Counted from the first letter of the stretch, positions 1 to 17,099 are shown. The stretch is DNA of 64,000 bases from Oasisia sp. SBJ-2009 (GCA_964017155.1 OZ024858.1:26949687-27013686), one strand, 5' to 3'. The notes: a model not told the origin generated them from the sequence alone. Numbers and translations: made by a program.

Positions 1-323
1 AATTATGTATAATAACTTACACTTACCACATGTTCCAGTCTGTGGCACACGTATACGCAATAATTACATGTCTGTGTTAATTAGTATCATCTCTTTGTGT
101 TCTTTAATCAAGCGTGAATACCGAATATTTTACGATAACTGATACTTGTAATATATTGTAGATATTTTTCTGGGATAACATACATGTATTTACACATATT
201 GGTATATTTAGGGCTCCTAGGCCATGTATGCAGGCTAAACATGATATAATTACAAGGAGGGCTGTTTACCCCGCCAGAACAGACCCGCAATGGAACGTTT
301 CCTATTCAATTGATATGCTAATT
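1..323. other. Left-edge sequence, possible remnant of another copy of the duplicated unit
   Basis: No gene is visible. At about 14-50 the words ACTTACACT and GTTCCAGTCTGTG occur with 8 bases between them. The same two words lie 7 bases apart at about 15,675 and again at about 50,370, which is the 3' flank of the duplicated gene in copies A and B. This suggests that the end of a third, more diverged copy lies at the window edge. The rest of the stretch is unassigned AT-rich sequence. Confidence 0.3.
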
Positions 324-1164
324 TGTAGTGTCCAAATGTTCACTGGCACCTTGCCAATATTTCTAAGACTACAAGCTAGCCAGTATGCTAATTCCTAGGG
401 CCATCTGGTCTAGGAAGTCTGAACCTTACCCGGTTATTTTGGAACTCTGCAGGGTTGCAGCGTTCACTGCCACCCTGCCAAGATTTCTAGGGGTATACAG
501 CGCTGGACAAAGTGGCATAATCGGGGCTAGCGTCTGTCCTCAGGCTAGAGTTTAGGGGGTATAAATAGGGGGAGTTATCATTATTCGTGGCAGACTACTG
601 AGGCCTATTACTGAGGAACACATAGTTGTTCACCCCGGGACACGCCGCACCAGAGCGCCCTGTGACAGGCTTACTGTATATTGGGCAGACTACACTGGGG
701 CTTGCTGCCAGGGAACACCGAGTTGTTACCTTGGGACACGCCGCCCCAGATCGTCCTGAGGCAGAGATATTCTGTCCGGTACAATACATTGTGCTGGGCT
801 GACTACTGGGGCATAATATCGTCTGGGGAACACGTACGTTGTTCACCCCGGGACACGCCGACCCATGCAGAGCGCCCTGCGAAGATAAGTTCGTCCCTCG
901 ACACCTGTGGCTGAGTCATTTGACGATTGTGCTAATTACTGACCGCGTATCCTAGACGCTGTCTGTGCCGTCTCGTTTGTTGAACTTTGTATTTGTTGGA
1001 GTATTTTAGCTAGTTTCTTAGATTTGTATTGGTAGGATTTTGATATAATAAACTGTGGAAAACTTATGTATATTATTGGTTTGTGGTTAGAATGGGTGAG
1101 TGAACGTGTGCCCGAGTCCGTGCTATAGACGCCTCAATGTCGACCTCTCGCGCCAAACACTACA
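324..1164 (+). mobile_element. Long terminal repeat of an LTR retrotransposon
   Basis: The 841-bp stretch begins TGTAGTGT and ends ACACTACA, a perfect 8-bp inverted pair with the TG...CA ends typical of LTRs. A TATA box (TATAAAT, 560-566) and a polyadenylation signal (AATAAA, 1,047-1,052) lie in the expected order. Three imperfect repeats of about 95-110 bp fill about 585-890. After the end comes AT and then TGGTGGTGGGAT, which looks like a primer-binding site. Flanking 5-mers (TAATT on the left, ATTGG on the right) do not match, so this is better read as a 5' LTR followed by internal sequence than as a solo LTR. No second LTR is seen. Confidence 0.65.
585..890 (+). repeat. Three imperfect tandem repeats within the LTR
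   Basis: Units begin near 585, 685 and 795. Each has a GGCAGACTAC-like start, a GGGAACAC or GAGGAACAC segment, then GTTGTTCACCCCGGGACACG or a close variant, and finally an AGAGCGCCCTG-like end. They lie just downstream of the TATA box, so they would fall in the transcribed leader of the LTR. Confidence 0.65.
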
Positions 1165-1659
1165 ATTGGTGGTGGGATTTATCTCGCAAACGCTACTATA
1201 TTAGTAAAAAATGAAAGAGCTGAAAGAACACCTAGACGGGAAGAAGCTTAAGCAAAGAGACGGTTTTGTGTATCTGGGTGAGCGATATGTGGGGATGGCA
1301 ATTCGACTGCAAATACGACATACTCGTTCAGACTGAGCTCGAGTGAATCCGATATAATCGAGGCTTCTTTTCTAACATTGCTTGATAACGTTCGATTATG
1401 TCCGCCCGAGTGACACCAATTGTAAAATCGGAACATTCATATATATTACATGCACACACGTATAATGTGCGCATGTGTGTATGTTTGCACGCACGCACGC
1501 CACACACACGCGCGCGCGCGCCACACACACACACGCGCACACACTAATACACAAATACACACGCGTATGTCGATCTTATAAGCACTAGCTATGTGGTATG
1601 TACAAGACTGTTGACATGTACACGTTGTCTTATTATGAATGAATGTCTATTCCTCTTGT
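1165..1659 (+). mobile_element. Possible LTR-element interior, truncated, with CA-rich simple repeat
   Basis: After the putative primer-binding site a 41-codon open frame runs from ATG 1,211 to TGA 1,336 and is rich in Lys and Arg. It could be the start of a gag-like frame but is too short to identify. From about 1,440 to 1,565 the sequence becomes a mixed CA/CG simple repeat. No protease, RT or integrase motif follows, so any element is badly truncated. Confidence 0.35.
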
Positions 1660-2742
1660 TAGCAAAACCTAGATCGCCAGGATTTGACGCGAAAAATTAA
1701 AATAAGCAGATCGAAAGGTGCGCTAAATATATAGCGACCATAGACTCTATTTTCTAGTTTTAGAGTCTATATTTTTGCTTATTTATTTATTTTTGATAAG
1801 TGATGATTTTCAAAACATACTAGGGGGGCCTACAATTATTGGTAATTTATTTGCAATCTTATAGGAGCGCATATATTTGCCTAATTAAAAATATTCAAAT
1901 TTGCATTTGAATATGCACTTTTACCAAGCAGTTGCTTTTGGAGAACTTGCATTTCCATTTAAATGCAATCACGTGAACAGTGCGCTTTGAATCATTTCAA
2001 ACATCTGTATGTAGGCCTAAATGCTTTGACTCGTATTTGAACCGTAAAAGACGCTTTTACATCGTACCAAAGCAAACGTGTATAGCCATAGGGCAGGCCT
2101 ACATTCTTACAGAGACATGTATCTATGGTTCGATATGTAGGATATGATATGCAACAGTCAATATTTCAGAACCACAGATATTTAGACAAGCGTTGATGCT
2201 GGAATAATAACAAAAACATCGATCAGGAGTTGGCCAGTACTCAACTAAGCCCAAAACTAGCCTCGGTTACACAGACTCCGTGAGGTGGCATCACTTTTAA
2301 GCCCCTCAACTTCTTCTCGGCGTAGTTCCGCAGTCGACCGAGATTAGCCCAAAACCTACCCAAAACCTGCTTGTGCCGCGTAGCGGAAGAATGGTCGTTA
2401 GGAAAGGATCGTAAGAGATCCGCTAGATGGCGACATGCAGTAAAGACCGGAAGCTTACCTTTGGCGTGGCTGGTAACATAAATTTTTAATAAACATCTGT
2501 AGATGTTTATGACTATGTGATAACGGGTCCCGTGATAACAGGTGAACATTCTTTAATGACTTTTTAGATAGGCAGATTTTATATAACTGTAGCTAGACTT
2601 CACGTGAGTATTACCTGGAAACGTAGTTCACTGGTAGTTCAGTAGTTGTCTTTGGCGAGTGTAAAATCGGAACACATGCAGATGCACACAGTGACACACG
2701 TTCTCGATTTTGGACGTAGGCCTAAAAACCTCTGGCTCTGAG
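1660..2742. other. Left part of copy A, no gene seen
   Basis: This non-coding sequence is shared with copy B. TTAA at 1,697-1,700 is the unoccupied site of the piggyBac-like element found in B at 34,813-35,845. Bases about 2,241-2,370 are the position where B instead carries a 7.3-kb insertion block. A 102-codon minus-strand open frame here (2,241-2,549) is interrupted by indels in B, so it is not supported as a gene. Confidence 0.6.
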
Positions 2743-4434
2743 TAGGCCGGCCACGCCTCGCCAATCAGCGCGGCACACGCCAACGTAGAAGAAAAATTTT
2801 TCTTTCGAAAAAAAAAATGTTCCCTGATAGTAGTTAACGTTACTATAAGAAGTATAACGGTAGTTGTTTCATGTATTTATGTGAAATATTAAGCAAACTT
2901 CGGATGTTTAAAGTTACACATTTCATGACATTTTCTGACGGTTTGCTAATATGTGTAATTTTGCTTATAAACCACGCACGTTTATTTTTTTCTTCTATTT
3001 TCCCCTTGTCATAATCACTAATTGAAGTGTAACTGTGCTTGTTTCATGTATGTAGATGAAATATTAACGAAACTGCAATTTTATGAAATTTCAAATTAAA
3101 ACAAATTCCGCCAATTTTCTGACAGATTTAATTTTGCCAATAAATCTTTAGAATTGCTTTCAATTTTTCTTCTGATAATAGTAATTAATAAAAATGCAAT
3201 GGTGCTGCCTCCAATTACATAGATTAAATATTAATGAAGCTGCAATTTTATTTTGTTTAATTTTTTTTCTGAACATTCTCCTATTTTATTTTATACATAA
3301 ATCACAAGAAGAATTGTTTTTAATTATATTGATTTTTTTGTAAACTATGATAAAGGGCAATACATACATATTAAAAAAAATCAATTAATATATATAAAGT
3401 ATCATAATTTTTCAACAATAGGTTGTACAAATTACATATATATTCTCAAAACTAAATACTAATTCATGTAAAACTGTCATCAAAGAATACCCCAGTAACA
3501 ACATACAAAAGTCACGTATAATATAATTTTATAAACATTAATGATAAATTATCAATTTTAATAAAAACAAATTGTATATTTAATGTAGCCTAACCAACAC
3601 ATAAAAGTATGAATAGTATATGCTAAAAAAGGGAAATATTACAATAATACCAATAAACAAACTAATGTAAATTAGCTACATTAAACATGGCACTAAATAA
3701 TTAGTTTACACAGTTACATGTGCAAGCATAAGTACTTGCTAACTATTTATAATAGTATTAATCAAAGACACCCGCTATCGATCACATCGATATCAGAGTG
3801 CTGCGCATACCACAATGCATCGCGCGCGCAGGGAATAAGGCAAAATGGCGATGTCTTTTGAGACAGGGGCTCCATAAACGGACTTTGTGGCCAAATGCGC
3901 TATCAACTAGTAAGCCATCACAGTAATCATATTATCGTCCACACAATTCTTTACACTTCTGCGTATGAAGCAAGTTGAAGCAACCAAAATAAATAGTCAC
4001 AAAACATCGTTAAACATAGGCCATTTTAACTGACTAATTACTACAACTTTTTATTGACGGATTATCATGATATTTGTACGATCATGTTCATTTATCTTTC
4101 TTCTTTAATTACAACTTTTCAAAATGGCCGTACTCATTACCATAATCTCGCAAACAATTTTTGAAGATGAGGCCTGTCAGCGTCATCCAATATGGCCACG
4201 GGTGTAAACAATGAAAACCGAAATACGACACCGAGAGGGAAAAAATCATTAACACCTTTTAAGCACCGCCAAAAAATCAGTTATCGGCTCAGAATCATAG
4301 ACTAACATTATAACAACATAAGAAAAATTATACAAGAACAGGTATGTTGCGTGATAATAAATTACGGCGACTAAACCCGGACCCCTGTCTCCCCATGTTG
4401 TCAGAAGGGGCAGCAAATCGGTCTGACCTCCCTA
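2743..4434. mobile_element. Non-autonomous hAT-like DNA transposon
   Basis: The 1,692-bp insertion is absent from copy B, where the two flanks join directly at about 44,180. It is bounded by CTCTGAG on both sides (2,736-2,742 and 4,435-4,441); extending to 8 bp gives GCTCTGAG and ACTCTGAG, 7 of 8 identical. The ends are imperfect inverted repeats, TAGGCCGGCCACGCC against TAGGGAGGTCAGACC. An 8-bp TSD and YAGG-type ends are hAT traits. The interior is AT-rich with no open frame worth calling. Confidence 0.7.
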
Positions 4435-4614
4435 CTCTGAGGACGACAAGCACTTTGGCCAGTGACCATCCTCACCAAGTGCCAGCATAGAATTAGAAAC
4501 GGCGGCTTGGCGTAAAACTAAATATTATGAAAAAGACTGACTAGTAATTTTCGATCGATCAGCCGGGGGTTTCACTATATAGCTATGTGGAAAAAAATTA
4601 AAAGTTAACCCTTA

Positions 4615-4745
4615 TAGCCATTCAATATCAGAAAACATCTAGTGTCACTGCAATAATTAAATGACCCCAGTGTCCTTCTCTGCAGCATCACAGGAAGATG
4701 GCAAGGCTAATTACTGAAGACTCTTCACATCAGGTGTCCTCCATG
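4615..4745 (+). mobile_element. LINE reverse-transcriptase tail fragment (shared with copy B, 5' part lost)
   Basis: Translation gives degenerate RT C-terminal sequence (AIQYQKTSSVTAIIN followed by LQHHRKMARLI). Copy B retains about 300 bp more of the same element at 44,325-44,745. A further piece of the same tail is at about 8,915-9,060. Confidence 0.6.
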
Positions 4746-4829
4746 ACCCTGGCAGTGACCACAACTTCTGTTTGTTCAGTGCCAGACGATTAGCACCTGG
4801 CAGTGATCATCAGACATAGGCTCAAATAC

Positions 4830-4945
4830 TTTGAAATGTATTTAAACACAAATACTCTTGATGGATTGAAATACAAATACTTTTAAATACAAATGTATTT
4901 AAATACAAATACATTGGAAAGTATTTCAAATATTTTTTGACCAGT
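4830..4945. repeat. AAATACTTT/GTATTTAAATAC self-complementary repeat
   Basis: Runs of AAATACAAATAC, AAATACTTT and their complements make this stretch strongly self-complementary. Related stretches lie at about 6,640-6,785 and 8,765-8,895 and, in copy B, at 45,380-45,510. They look like cores of a family of short palindromic elements. Confidence 0.6.
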
Positions 4946-5071
4946 TCTAGGGAGTATTGTTATTGCTAACTACATCACAGTAACAACTCAAAAACATCTA
5001 TCCACAGTGATAAAGGCCAAAATATTTTGTTTGTTATGTTAAGCCAGGAGGTCCATATAATAAAATGCCTA

Positions 5072-5404
5072 CCCAGCAAACAAGGAACCATTCCTGAACC
5101 AGTTGGCACGTTTTTTACTGGTTCATAATTGGTACCGCCCCACCAGTATGTGTATTCACATGAATACACGTATTCTGCCTGTTGTCACGAGTTTGTTAAT
5201 GAGTTTGACACGAGTTGTACTGGGACAGAACTGGTATGGTTTCATTAGCACGTGCCATCACGTGAAAAACTCATGATCTCAAGTAAACACGTGTCAACAC
5301 TTCAAATTGGTTCACAGAATCCGGTGAATTCACGTGAATTGAGCCAGTTGAACTCGTGAATTCACTTACAAAACATGTGAAATCACGGGTCGTTGTTTGC
5401 TGGG
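5072..5404. mobile_element. MITE with CCCAGCAAACAA inverted ends (copy A)
   Basis: This 333-bp element begins CCCAGCAAACAAGG and ends with the complement (TTGTTTGCTGGG), flanked by TA on each side. It is also present in copy B (44,813-45,144), so insertion predates the duplication. Its interior carries repeated GTGAATTCACGTGAATT-like palindromes. A TA duplication suggests a Tc1/mariner-type mobiliser, but TA could instead be part of the terminal repeat. Confidence 0.7.
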
Positions 5405-5413
5405 TATGTTGCC

Positions 5414-6307
5414 AGGGTTCGAATTTAGCGGGGGCCCGCTGGCCCCCACATTTACTGTCGGGCCCCCAGATGTCGAACTCTTAGGGCCCAACTGGCTCCC
5501 AGGTCACAGAACTGTAAAATTTATAAATAATGGCCTGACAACTTCCTATCCCAGAGGCCAAGGCAAAGAAAATGTCATTATTCACTTTACCAGTAATTGA
5601 TCCTGGCTGCTAACCTGGGGTGGGGGTGGGGGTGAAGGGGGGCAGAAGGTTGCTGCCCTTGGTCAGGGTTAAAATTGATTGACAAGGGGTTGCCAAGGTG
5701 CACAAACTTGTCGACTAGGCCAGGGAAAAAGAATTAATAACCTAGGATTGTGTTACTAGAAATAGACAGGTCTTAGACATAATCTACTATGAAGTTCTAC
5801 GATGTAACTAAACTGTAATTTTTCTATAATGCTGTGGCAATAGGTATATAGGTACATAGGCATCAATCCTTGATTTATATAGTTTATGGCCAATACTGTT
5901 TTAAAGTACATGAATTGCGGTAAAAATGAAGGAAGGAACGAGACCTCGCACAGTTGCTTAAGTTGTTGTGGGTGGGTGGGGGAGCAGGAATAGGCAACCT
6001 TGTGTTGCCATCTACAAACGCAGGCAGCCCAAAGAGGAAGATCTACAGGTTTCAAGCAGCTCCGGTTCAGAGGAAAATTAACAACCCTCCATTGATCTCT
6101 TGAAATTATCATTAGCATTTACTAATTAAGCTGCTACATAGGCTACAGCCATTATGTTTGTGGCATGTGAATTGTGTTGAATAAAGTTATAGTTAAAATG
6201 CGACTTAAATGTGCATTTGTTGCATGGCCCCCACTTTTTGTGTCGGGCCCCTAGATTTTGAAAAGTGGGGGCCCTGCTGGCCCCCACTCATTTTTGGCTA
6301 ACTCTGG
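5414..6307. mobile_element. GGCCCCC-rich DNA element, hAT-like ends
   Basis: This insertion is absent from copy B, where the site reads TATGTTGCCATCACAAG (about 45,143). TTGCC flanks it on both sides (5,409-5,413 and 6,308-6,312); shifting one base gives GTTGC with ends CAGGGTT...AACTCTG, which resemble hAT ends with a 5-bp TSD. Both ends carry GCTGGCCCCCAC and GTCGGGCCCC motifs in partly inverted arrangement. Minus-strand open frames inside have no recognisable domain. Confidence 0.65.
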
Positions 6308-6309
6308 TT

Positions 6310-6940
6310 GCCCTGAGAAGATACACTGCTAAACTCATATGAGGAACTGTGACAGCTCAACTTCAAAGTCAGCCAGGAAACCAGAATAGCCTGGTGCCAT
6401 GTTGGAGCCTTACTAAAGAACAAAGAGGATATTGACCTATGGTCACTGCCAGGTGCCACCAATCCATCCTCTGGCTTTGAGCAAACAAAAGTTGTGGTCA
6501 CTGCCAGGGCCATGGGAACACCTGCTGTTAAGTGTCTTCATCAGTAATTAGCACTGTTGGGTGAAGTTGCAGTGAAGGTAATCAGTTTGGCAGGCATTAC
6601 ATGTGATCTTGAAACAGAAATATTCATGCTGACAATGTATTTGAAAAAGTATTTGAAAGTATTTGAAAAAGTCAAACACTTTAAGAAGGTATTTCAATAC
6701 AAATACTTTTCATTCCTAAAGGTCAAATGCAAATACTTTGAAAAAAGTATTTAAATACTCTCAAATACAAATGTATTTGACCTTATGTCTGGTGACCATA
6801 TGTCAATATCTGCTTTGTTCTTTAGTCAGACTCCAAACTGGCACCAGGCTATTCTGGTCTCCTGGCTGTCTTTCAAGTTGAGTTGTCACACTTCATCACT
6901 AGCAGTCATCAGCACTGTCTCTTCTGAGGGCAACATAGGC
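6310..6940. repeat. Imperfect inverted repeat in copy A
   Basis: The text around 6,350-6,460 (AGCCAGGAAACCAGAATAGC, AACAAAGAGGATATTGACC) recurs inverted at about 6,795-6,900 (TCAATATCTGCTTTGTTC, TATTCTGGTCTCCTGGCT). The left arm is shared with copy B (45,190-45,280). The right arm and the palindromic AAATAC core between them are in A only. Confidence 0.55.
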
Positions 6941-8440
6941 ATTTTATTATGGATCTCCTGGCTTAACTTAACAAACAAACAGACATATTTAACAAGAGCT
7001 GATCACCTGTTCCATTCGTTTACTGTTCTTTGTGAAAATGAAAATGTTCTAATATCTAGTCTACACTCCTTCTTTGCTAATGTAACTCCATGTCCTCTAG
7101 GCCTTCTCTATTCCTTGAGCGAAAAAAAATTATTTCTCTCAATATTTTCATATCCATTCAATATTTTAAACACCTCAATCTGATCTCCTCTCAATCTTCT
7201 GGTTTCTAGTGTTGTTAGACCACATTCTTTGTTTGTCTTACTCTACTCTTTCTAACATATCAATATCCTTCTTGCGATGTGACATCCATGCTTGTATACA
7301 ATATTCTAAATAGGACTAACTATTCTTTTATATAGCAGTATTATTAGTTCTTTTTCTTTGTACACTATATTTCGCCTAATTAATCCAATAATTTGGTTTT
7401 CCTTCGCTGCTGCAATTTCGCAATGCTCTGATACATTCATGTCAGCGCTAATAGTTAACCCTAAGTCCTTTTCCTTTAAGGTAGTATTTAGTACAGTACC
7501 ACCCATTGTATATTGTACATCTTCATTCCCACCCATGTCCTGTGTGGAGGCACTTACATTTCCCAAGAATAAACAGCATTTTCTCAGACCATTCTGTCAA
7601 CTTTTTAAGATCATCTTGTCTATCTGGATCACTTTTAATTTTCCTAAACACTTTTGTGTCATCCACAAACTTCAACACCTTGCTTGTTATGTCATCATCC
7701 AAATCACTGATATATATTAAGAATAAAACAAGTCCCAAGACTGATCCCTGTGGTACTCCACTCAAAACCGATTTCTAGTTTGAAACCTCCCCATCAACTA
7801 CTACTCTTTGTCTTCTATCAATAAGCCATTTTCTGTCCAGTGAATCATACCATTACCTATGCCATGGGCCTTTAGTTTAAGTAGTAATCTTTGATGTGGC
7901 ACTTTGTCAAAGGCTTTTTTAAAATCTAAGTAGATTATATCTACTGGTGATCCCTCATCTACCAACTTTGTGACATCTTCCAAAAAATATAACATATTTG
8001 TTAAGCATGACCTCACTTTAAATAACCCATGTTAAGATGGTTTTATCAATTTATTTTTAACAAAAAAAATCAACCAAGTGATCTTTAATTAGTCTTTGTA
8101 ATAGTTTGCAAATCACCGATGTTAAATTCACTGGTCTATGGTTCTCTGGCTTGTTTCTCGAACCTTTTTTTAATAATACAAACTCTTGCTGTCATGTTTT
8201 ATATTAAAAGCTACTTTTTGTTCATAGCCTCTCATTGAATTTCTAATTTCAGCTGTAGCTTTGTTAAGTGCTTCTTTATAAATGGCATAGTCTTCTTCAC
8301 TTCCAGTATGTCTATCTGTCTTCCACATTTGCTTGTACTTGATTTTGATGGCTTCCTTCGATAAGTGTTTCTTCTTTGACCATTTCCCCTGTTTTTTCAA
8401 GGGGACAAATTTATCAACCACAACCAGCTATCTTTGTTAA
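6940..8440 (-). pseudogene. CR1/Jockey-type LINE, ORF2 reverse-transcriptase remnant
   Basis: Read on the minus strand this is a 5'-truncated LINE. In order it shows a pre-RT segment (8,421-8,170), RT with IIYLDFKKAFDKVPHQ (8,016-7,801), the GVPQGSVLG block and a degenerate active site FVDDTK in place of FADDTK (7,765-7,523), the thumb region with KEKDLGLTI (7,566-7,306), and a tail with RGHGVTLAKKECRLDIRT near 7,080. Frames are broken between these pieces, so it is dead. The block is absent from copy B, which passes from about 45,280 straight to sequence matching A 8,660. Confidence 0.85.
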
Positions 8441-8914
8441 ATATTCCTTCATGTCCTTAAATGTCCCTTTTTTGAAAATGTTGATGTACCTTATTTTTCT
8501 ATTCCATTCTCCCATTATTTTTATGATAAAATATATCTGGTTGTGATAACTACATCCCAGTGGCTCACATATCTTGACATTAAAACATATTATAGCATTT
8601 ACCTCTGTGAATAGAGGTTACTGAGTCAGTTGTCACTGTGATGTAGTTAGCAATAACAATACCCCCTCGCACTGCTCTGCCTGTCATCATATGAGTAAAA
8701 CACTAATTATGATTGTAAACTAGATGGTTTGCTTTTCTTTCACCTTTTATAGTAATATGTATTCTAAAAATGAAAAGTATTTCAAATACTTTCCAATGTA
8801 TTTGTATTTAAATACTTTTACATTTAAGCATATTTGTTTTTTGAATCACTCAAGAATATTTCTATTTAAATACATTTCAATGTATTTGACCCCATGTCTG
8901 CTGGCCTGATGTTA

Positions 8915-9060
8915 CACCCTCCAATGGTCAACTGTCCCAAGAGGACACATACTACAACTCTGCCAGATACAGTGTAGAACCAAATCTAGACATTATTCCT
9001 TCCTCCCCAACACCATTAAAAACTAGAATGAACTGCTTGACACAGCTGTGGCTGCCAGCA
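8915..9060 (+). mobile_element. LINE 3' tail fragment shared with copy B
   Basis: Degenerate translation (LQLCQIQCRTKSRHYSFLPN, then TIKNWNEL if one stop is read as Trp) matches the end of CR1/Jockey-type RTs, where F.P.TI..WN.LP is typical. The orthologous piece in B is 45,535-45,680. Together with 4,615-4,745 it marks one old LINE later split by other insertions. Confidence 0.5.
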
Positions 9061-9837
9061 GAAGTGCCGAACCTCCACAGTGAAGAACCTCCACAGTTAA
9101 ACTGTTTTTGACTGGTATTTAATTACACAGGTATGCAAAATACCAACCATAGAGTACAACATAATTATACAATATTGTAATGGTGGCTAATAATGATCAG
9201 TGTTTCCGTGTCTATTAATCCGAAATTAGAATTGAAAAGACAATACAATATTTCAGATAAACTCTTTGCCTAGGCTGTGTTAACTTATTGTTAAAATGCA
9301 TGTATTTTCATTGATGTAAGTTAAACGTTGTTTCAATCCTAAGTATGGATACAAAGACTTCTTCATTCACCTGCCATTTCCATCATAAATAATAATAAAA
9401 TACAATATTTATATAACGCCATAATCGCCCGGTGCTCTATGGCGCTTTACAGTACAATAATAATAATAATAAAACAAATCTACAGAGAAATTAAAACATT
9501 ACATTATTCAGTTAACTAATTTAAAAGCTAAACAACAAATAGTCGTAAATTGAATTAAAGAGTAAAAATACAATTCTATATAAGGATAGTAAACCTAAAC
9601 CTACTTAAAATGCAATAAATAATTAAGTAATATATTACATAAAAACTATCAAATAATAAACAAATATATATATAGAATTAGGGGGATAAAAAATAGTAAG
9701 ATTACGGATAAAATGTACATTCATGGCATTGAAATAAATGACCTAGTAGGAATAAATATCTAGTGCTATTAAAACGGTTGTGGTTATTTTGGATAGCAAT
9801 TTTGTTAATGCCTATAAATTGGGTGTTCTCCTTGCAG
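9061..9837. other. Upstream flank of gene A, with a SINE-like or simple-repeat insertion
   Basis: No coding exon is proven here. From about 9,386 to 9,778 an ATAATAATA-rich stretch with GGTGCTCTATGGCGCTTTAC interrupts sequence that is continuous in copy B (about 46,105). It resembles the GCGCTTTACA-bearing repeats at 11,410-11,480, 42,820-43,100 and 57,280. A 5' untranslated exon of gene A should lie upstream, because the first coding exon begins at a splice acceptor, but it could not be located. Confidence 0.4.
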
Positions 9838-9842
9838 AAATC

Positions 9843-15162
<5,320 letters not shown>

Positions 15163-15974
15163 ACTTTGAGGATGGCTGCCTTCCATCACTGCTTCACTAA
15201 CCAACTCACACCAAACGTTGTCTGCTGCAACGGGCTACGGAACATATTATGTCTCGTATACCTTGCTGCAATGTATATTTAAGCAGGCATATCAGCAATT
15301 ACAATGCCACACTGCTGAAGTAGAGGTTTTGTGTTTGATAGCCACAATTTGTATGCAGAATATCGTCCAGTGTCAGCTGATACATGAAAAATGTAGAAAT
15401 GGCATATATATATATACTGTGTGTATATATATAATCATATATATATATAGTTTTAACAGTTGTTTGTTATATGACAATTAATCAATGTATGGTGATTCGC
15501 TATGGTCTATATTTCTATATTTATGCGGTCACAGTCCGGGCATTTAATACAAAACGTATTTGACCAATATCGTTAAGCCTGTCATTGTCATGGATTGTCA
15601 CAGATGTTTACATGCAATTTCATTTGTAATGTATTTACTAGTAATATAAACTACCTCCGGTGGCAAGTGTAATTACTTACACTGATTCCAGTTCCAGTCT
15701 GTGATACATGTGTATGTAAACAACATATTGCTTATTTGTGAGTTGTATACGACGACATGGTTCATAAAATGTATGTACATTTGTATAAGTAATTTGATTA
15801 ATTTGGTGAACACTCGATAAGCCATAGGCTTCCTTGTTCACATGCCGTCTGGAGCTTGGCCCTGGAGGGGCAACTTGTTAAACCTTGTTAAAATGTAATC
15901 TGCGATTGTTCTAATAAGTTTAATCAGTTGCTTCGCTCTGTGTCAGATTCTGCAAGATGTCAGTTTATATGCGT
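15163..15974 (+). other. 3' flank of gene A
   Basis: This is the 3' untranslated and downstream sequence shared with copy B (49,825-50,668). It includes an AT microsatellite at about 15,405-15,450. No clear AATAAA was found near the stop codon, so the transcript end is not placed. Confidence 0.5.
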
Positions 15975-16140
15975 TGTTGTCGCGCTTACATTTTTCCGAT
16001 CGTTAAAACCTTTCCGATTGACGTTTCTGCGCATGCGCGTATCTAGGGGATAAACGTAAGCGCTACCTACGATGGTCGCGCTTACATTTTTCCGGTCGTT
16101 AAAAACGTTCCGATTGACGTTTCTGCGCATGCGCGCATCT
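15975..16140 (+). repeat. Left terminal repeat, two tandem units
   Basis: The terminal unit (15,975-16,039) is repeated at 16,076-16,140. Both read CGCGCTTACATTTTTCCG, then CGATTGACGTTTCTGCGCAT. The right end has the same two-unit layout, inverted. Confidence 0.88.
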
Positions 16141-16256
16141 AGAGGCGCGCGCGACAGCGCTAGGTAGCTACGCTGGTTGTTGCTCACGTGTATTTGGGAG
16201 TTTGAGCGTTATAGCACGGACTAATTGCACCAGTGACAGCGGATAACAAAGCGCTG

Positions 16257-16560
16257 TCACTGGTTACGATTGATTGTGCTAGGATTTACAGCTACAGCTT
16301 TAGTAAATAAAAATATAGTAGTTATTGCTTCGTATACAAAGCTGTATTGTTTATTTATCCTTAATATTAATAGTAATTGGATGGATAAATAAATAGTTGC
16401 ACCAAGTTTGGCATAACAAAGTGTTGTAATTTGTTTTGTGATAAGTGGCTTAAATATGCATTTAACGCGTACACAGGAGGAAAATAATGACTTATACATT
16501 AACAATCTTTATATTATACTGACCAGTTTCCTCTAGTCTACGTTTAAATAATTACAGACT
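16257..16560. other. Unassigned sequence inside the 7.17-kb element
   Basis: AT-rich sequence with no convincing coding frame. An 82-codon minus-strand frame here shows no recognisable domain. Confidence 0.35.
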
Positions 16561-16619
16561 TTACTGAAGTAACATGATATATATTTGTTACATTTATTAA
16601 AATAACATCATGATCATCG

Positions 16620-16880
16620 TCTTACCTTCAGGAGTAAATGTAAACAGATAATGTTAGTTATGTTCAGTGTTGTTTTGTTGAAATGAATCCATACTGATAT
16701 TTTATTGTATTCTGAATTTACTTCTTGAATAAGCCTGTAGCAGTTGTGTATAAGTGAAACATATTGATGTCCTCTATAAATAGCACATAATTTTATTGTT
16801 TTAATACTGGCCTCTAAGTATAATATGAACATAACTGGACCCAGTACAATTCTTTGTGGTATAACTCATGTGGCCGCCAT
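16620..16880 (-). pseudogene. LINE reverse-transcriptase fragment
   Basis: Minus-strand translation gives IPQRIVLGPVMFILYL, a decayed form of the GIPQGS(I/V)LGPLLFLLY block. It is followed by LIQEVNSEYNKISVWIHFNK and TTLNI, matching the region after the active site where W...NKL.LN is conserved. The catalytic Asp pair is lost. Confidence 0.7.
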
Positions 16881-17099
16881 TATCTCTGAACTGGATTGAT
16901 TAAGCAAACACTGTTGCCTAGTTCATTGTTGAAGCACAGTAGACACACAATTAATCCTCATTCAATAACAATTTATTGTAAAAATAATCCAAAATCCAAT
17001 CTATCTTGCGTGGCTGTGGCTAAATTGAAATACATGCTGTATATAAAAAATCAATGAATTCTTGGGATAAAAAAATTAAAACATTCGTCTTAAAGCAAA

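Noticed and set aside
324..1164. Solo LTR
   Set aside because: The 5-bp flanks do not match, and sequence resembling a primer-binding site follows, so a 5' LTR with truncated interior fits better.
2241..2549. 102-codon minus-strand frame as a gene
   Set aside because: The corresponding sequence in copy B has indels that break it, and no domain is recognised.
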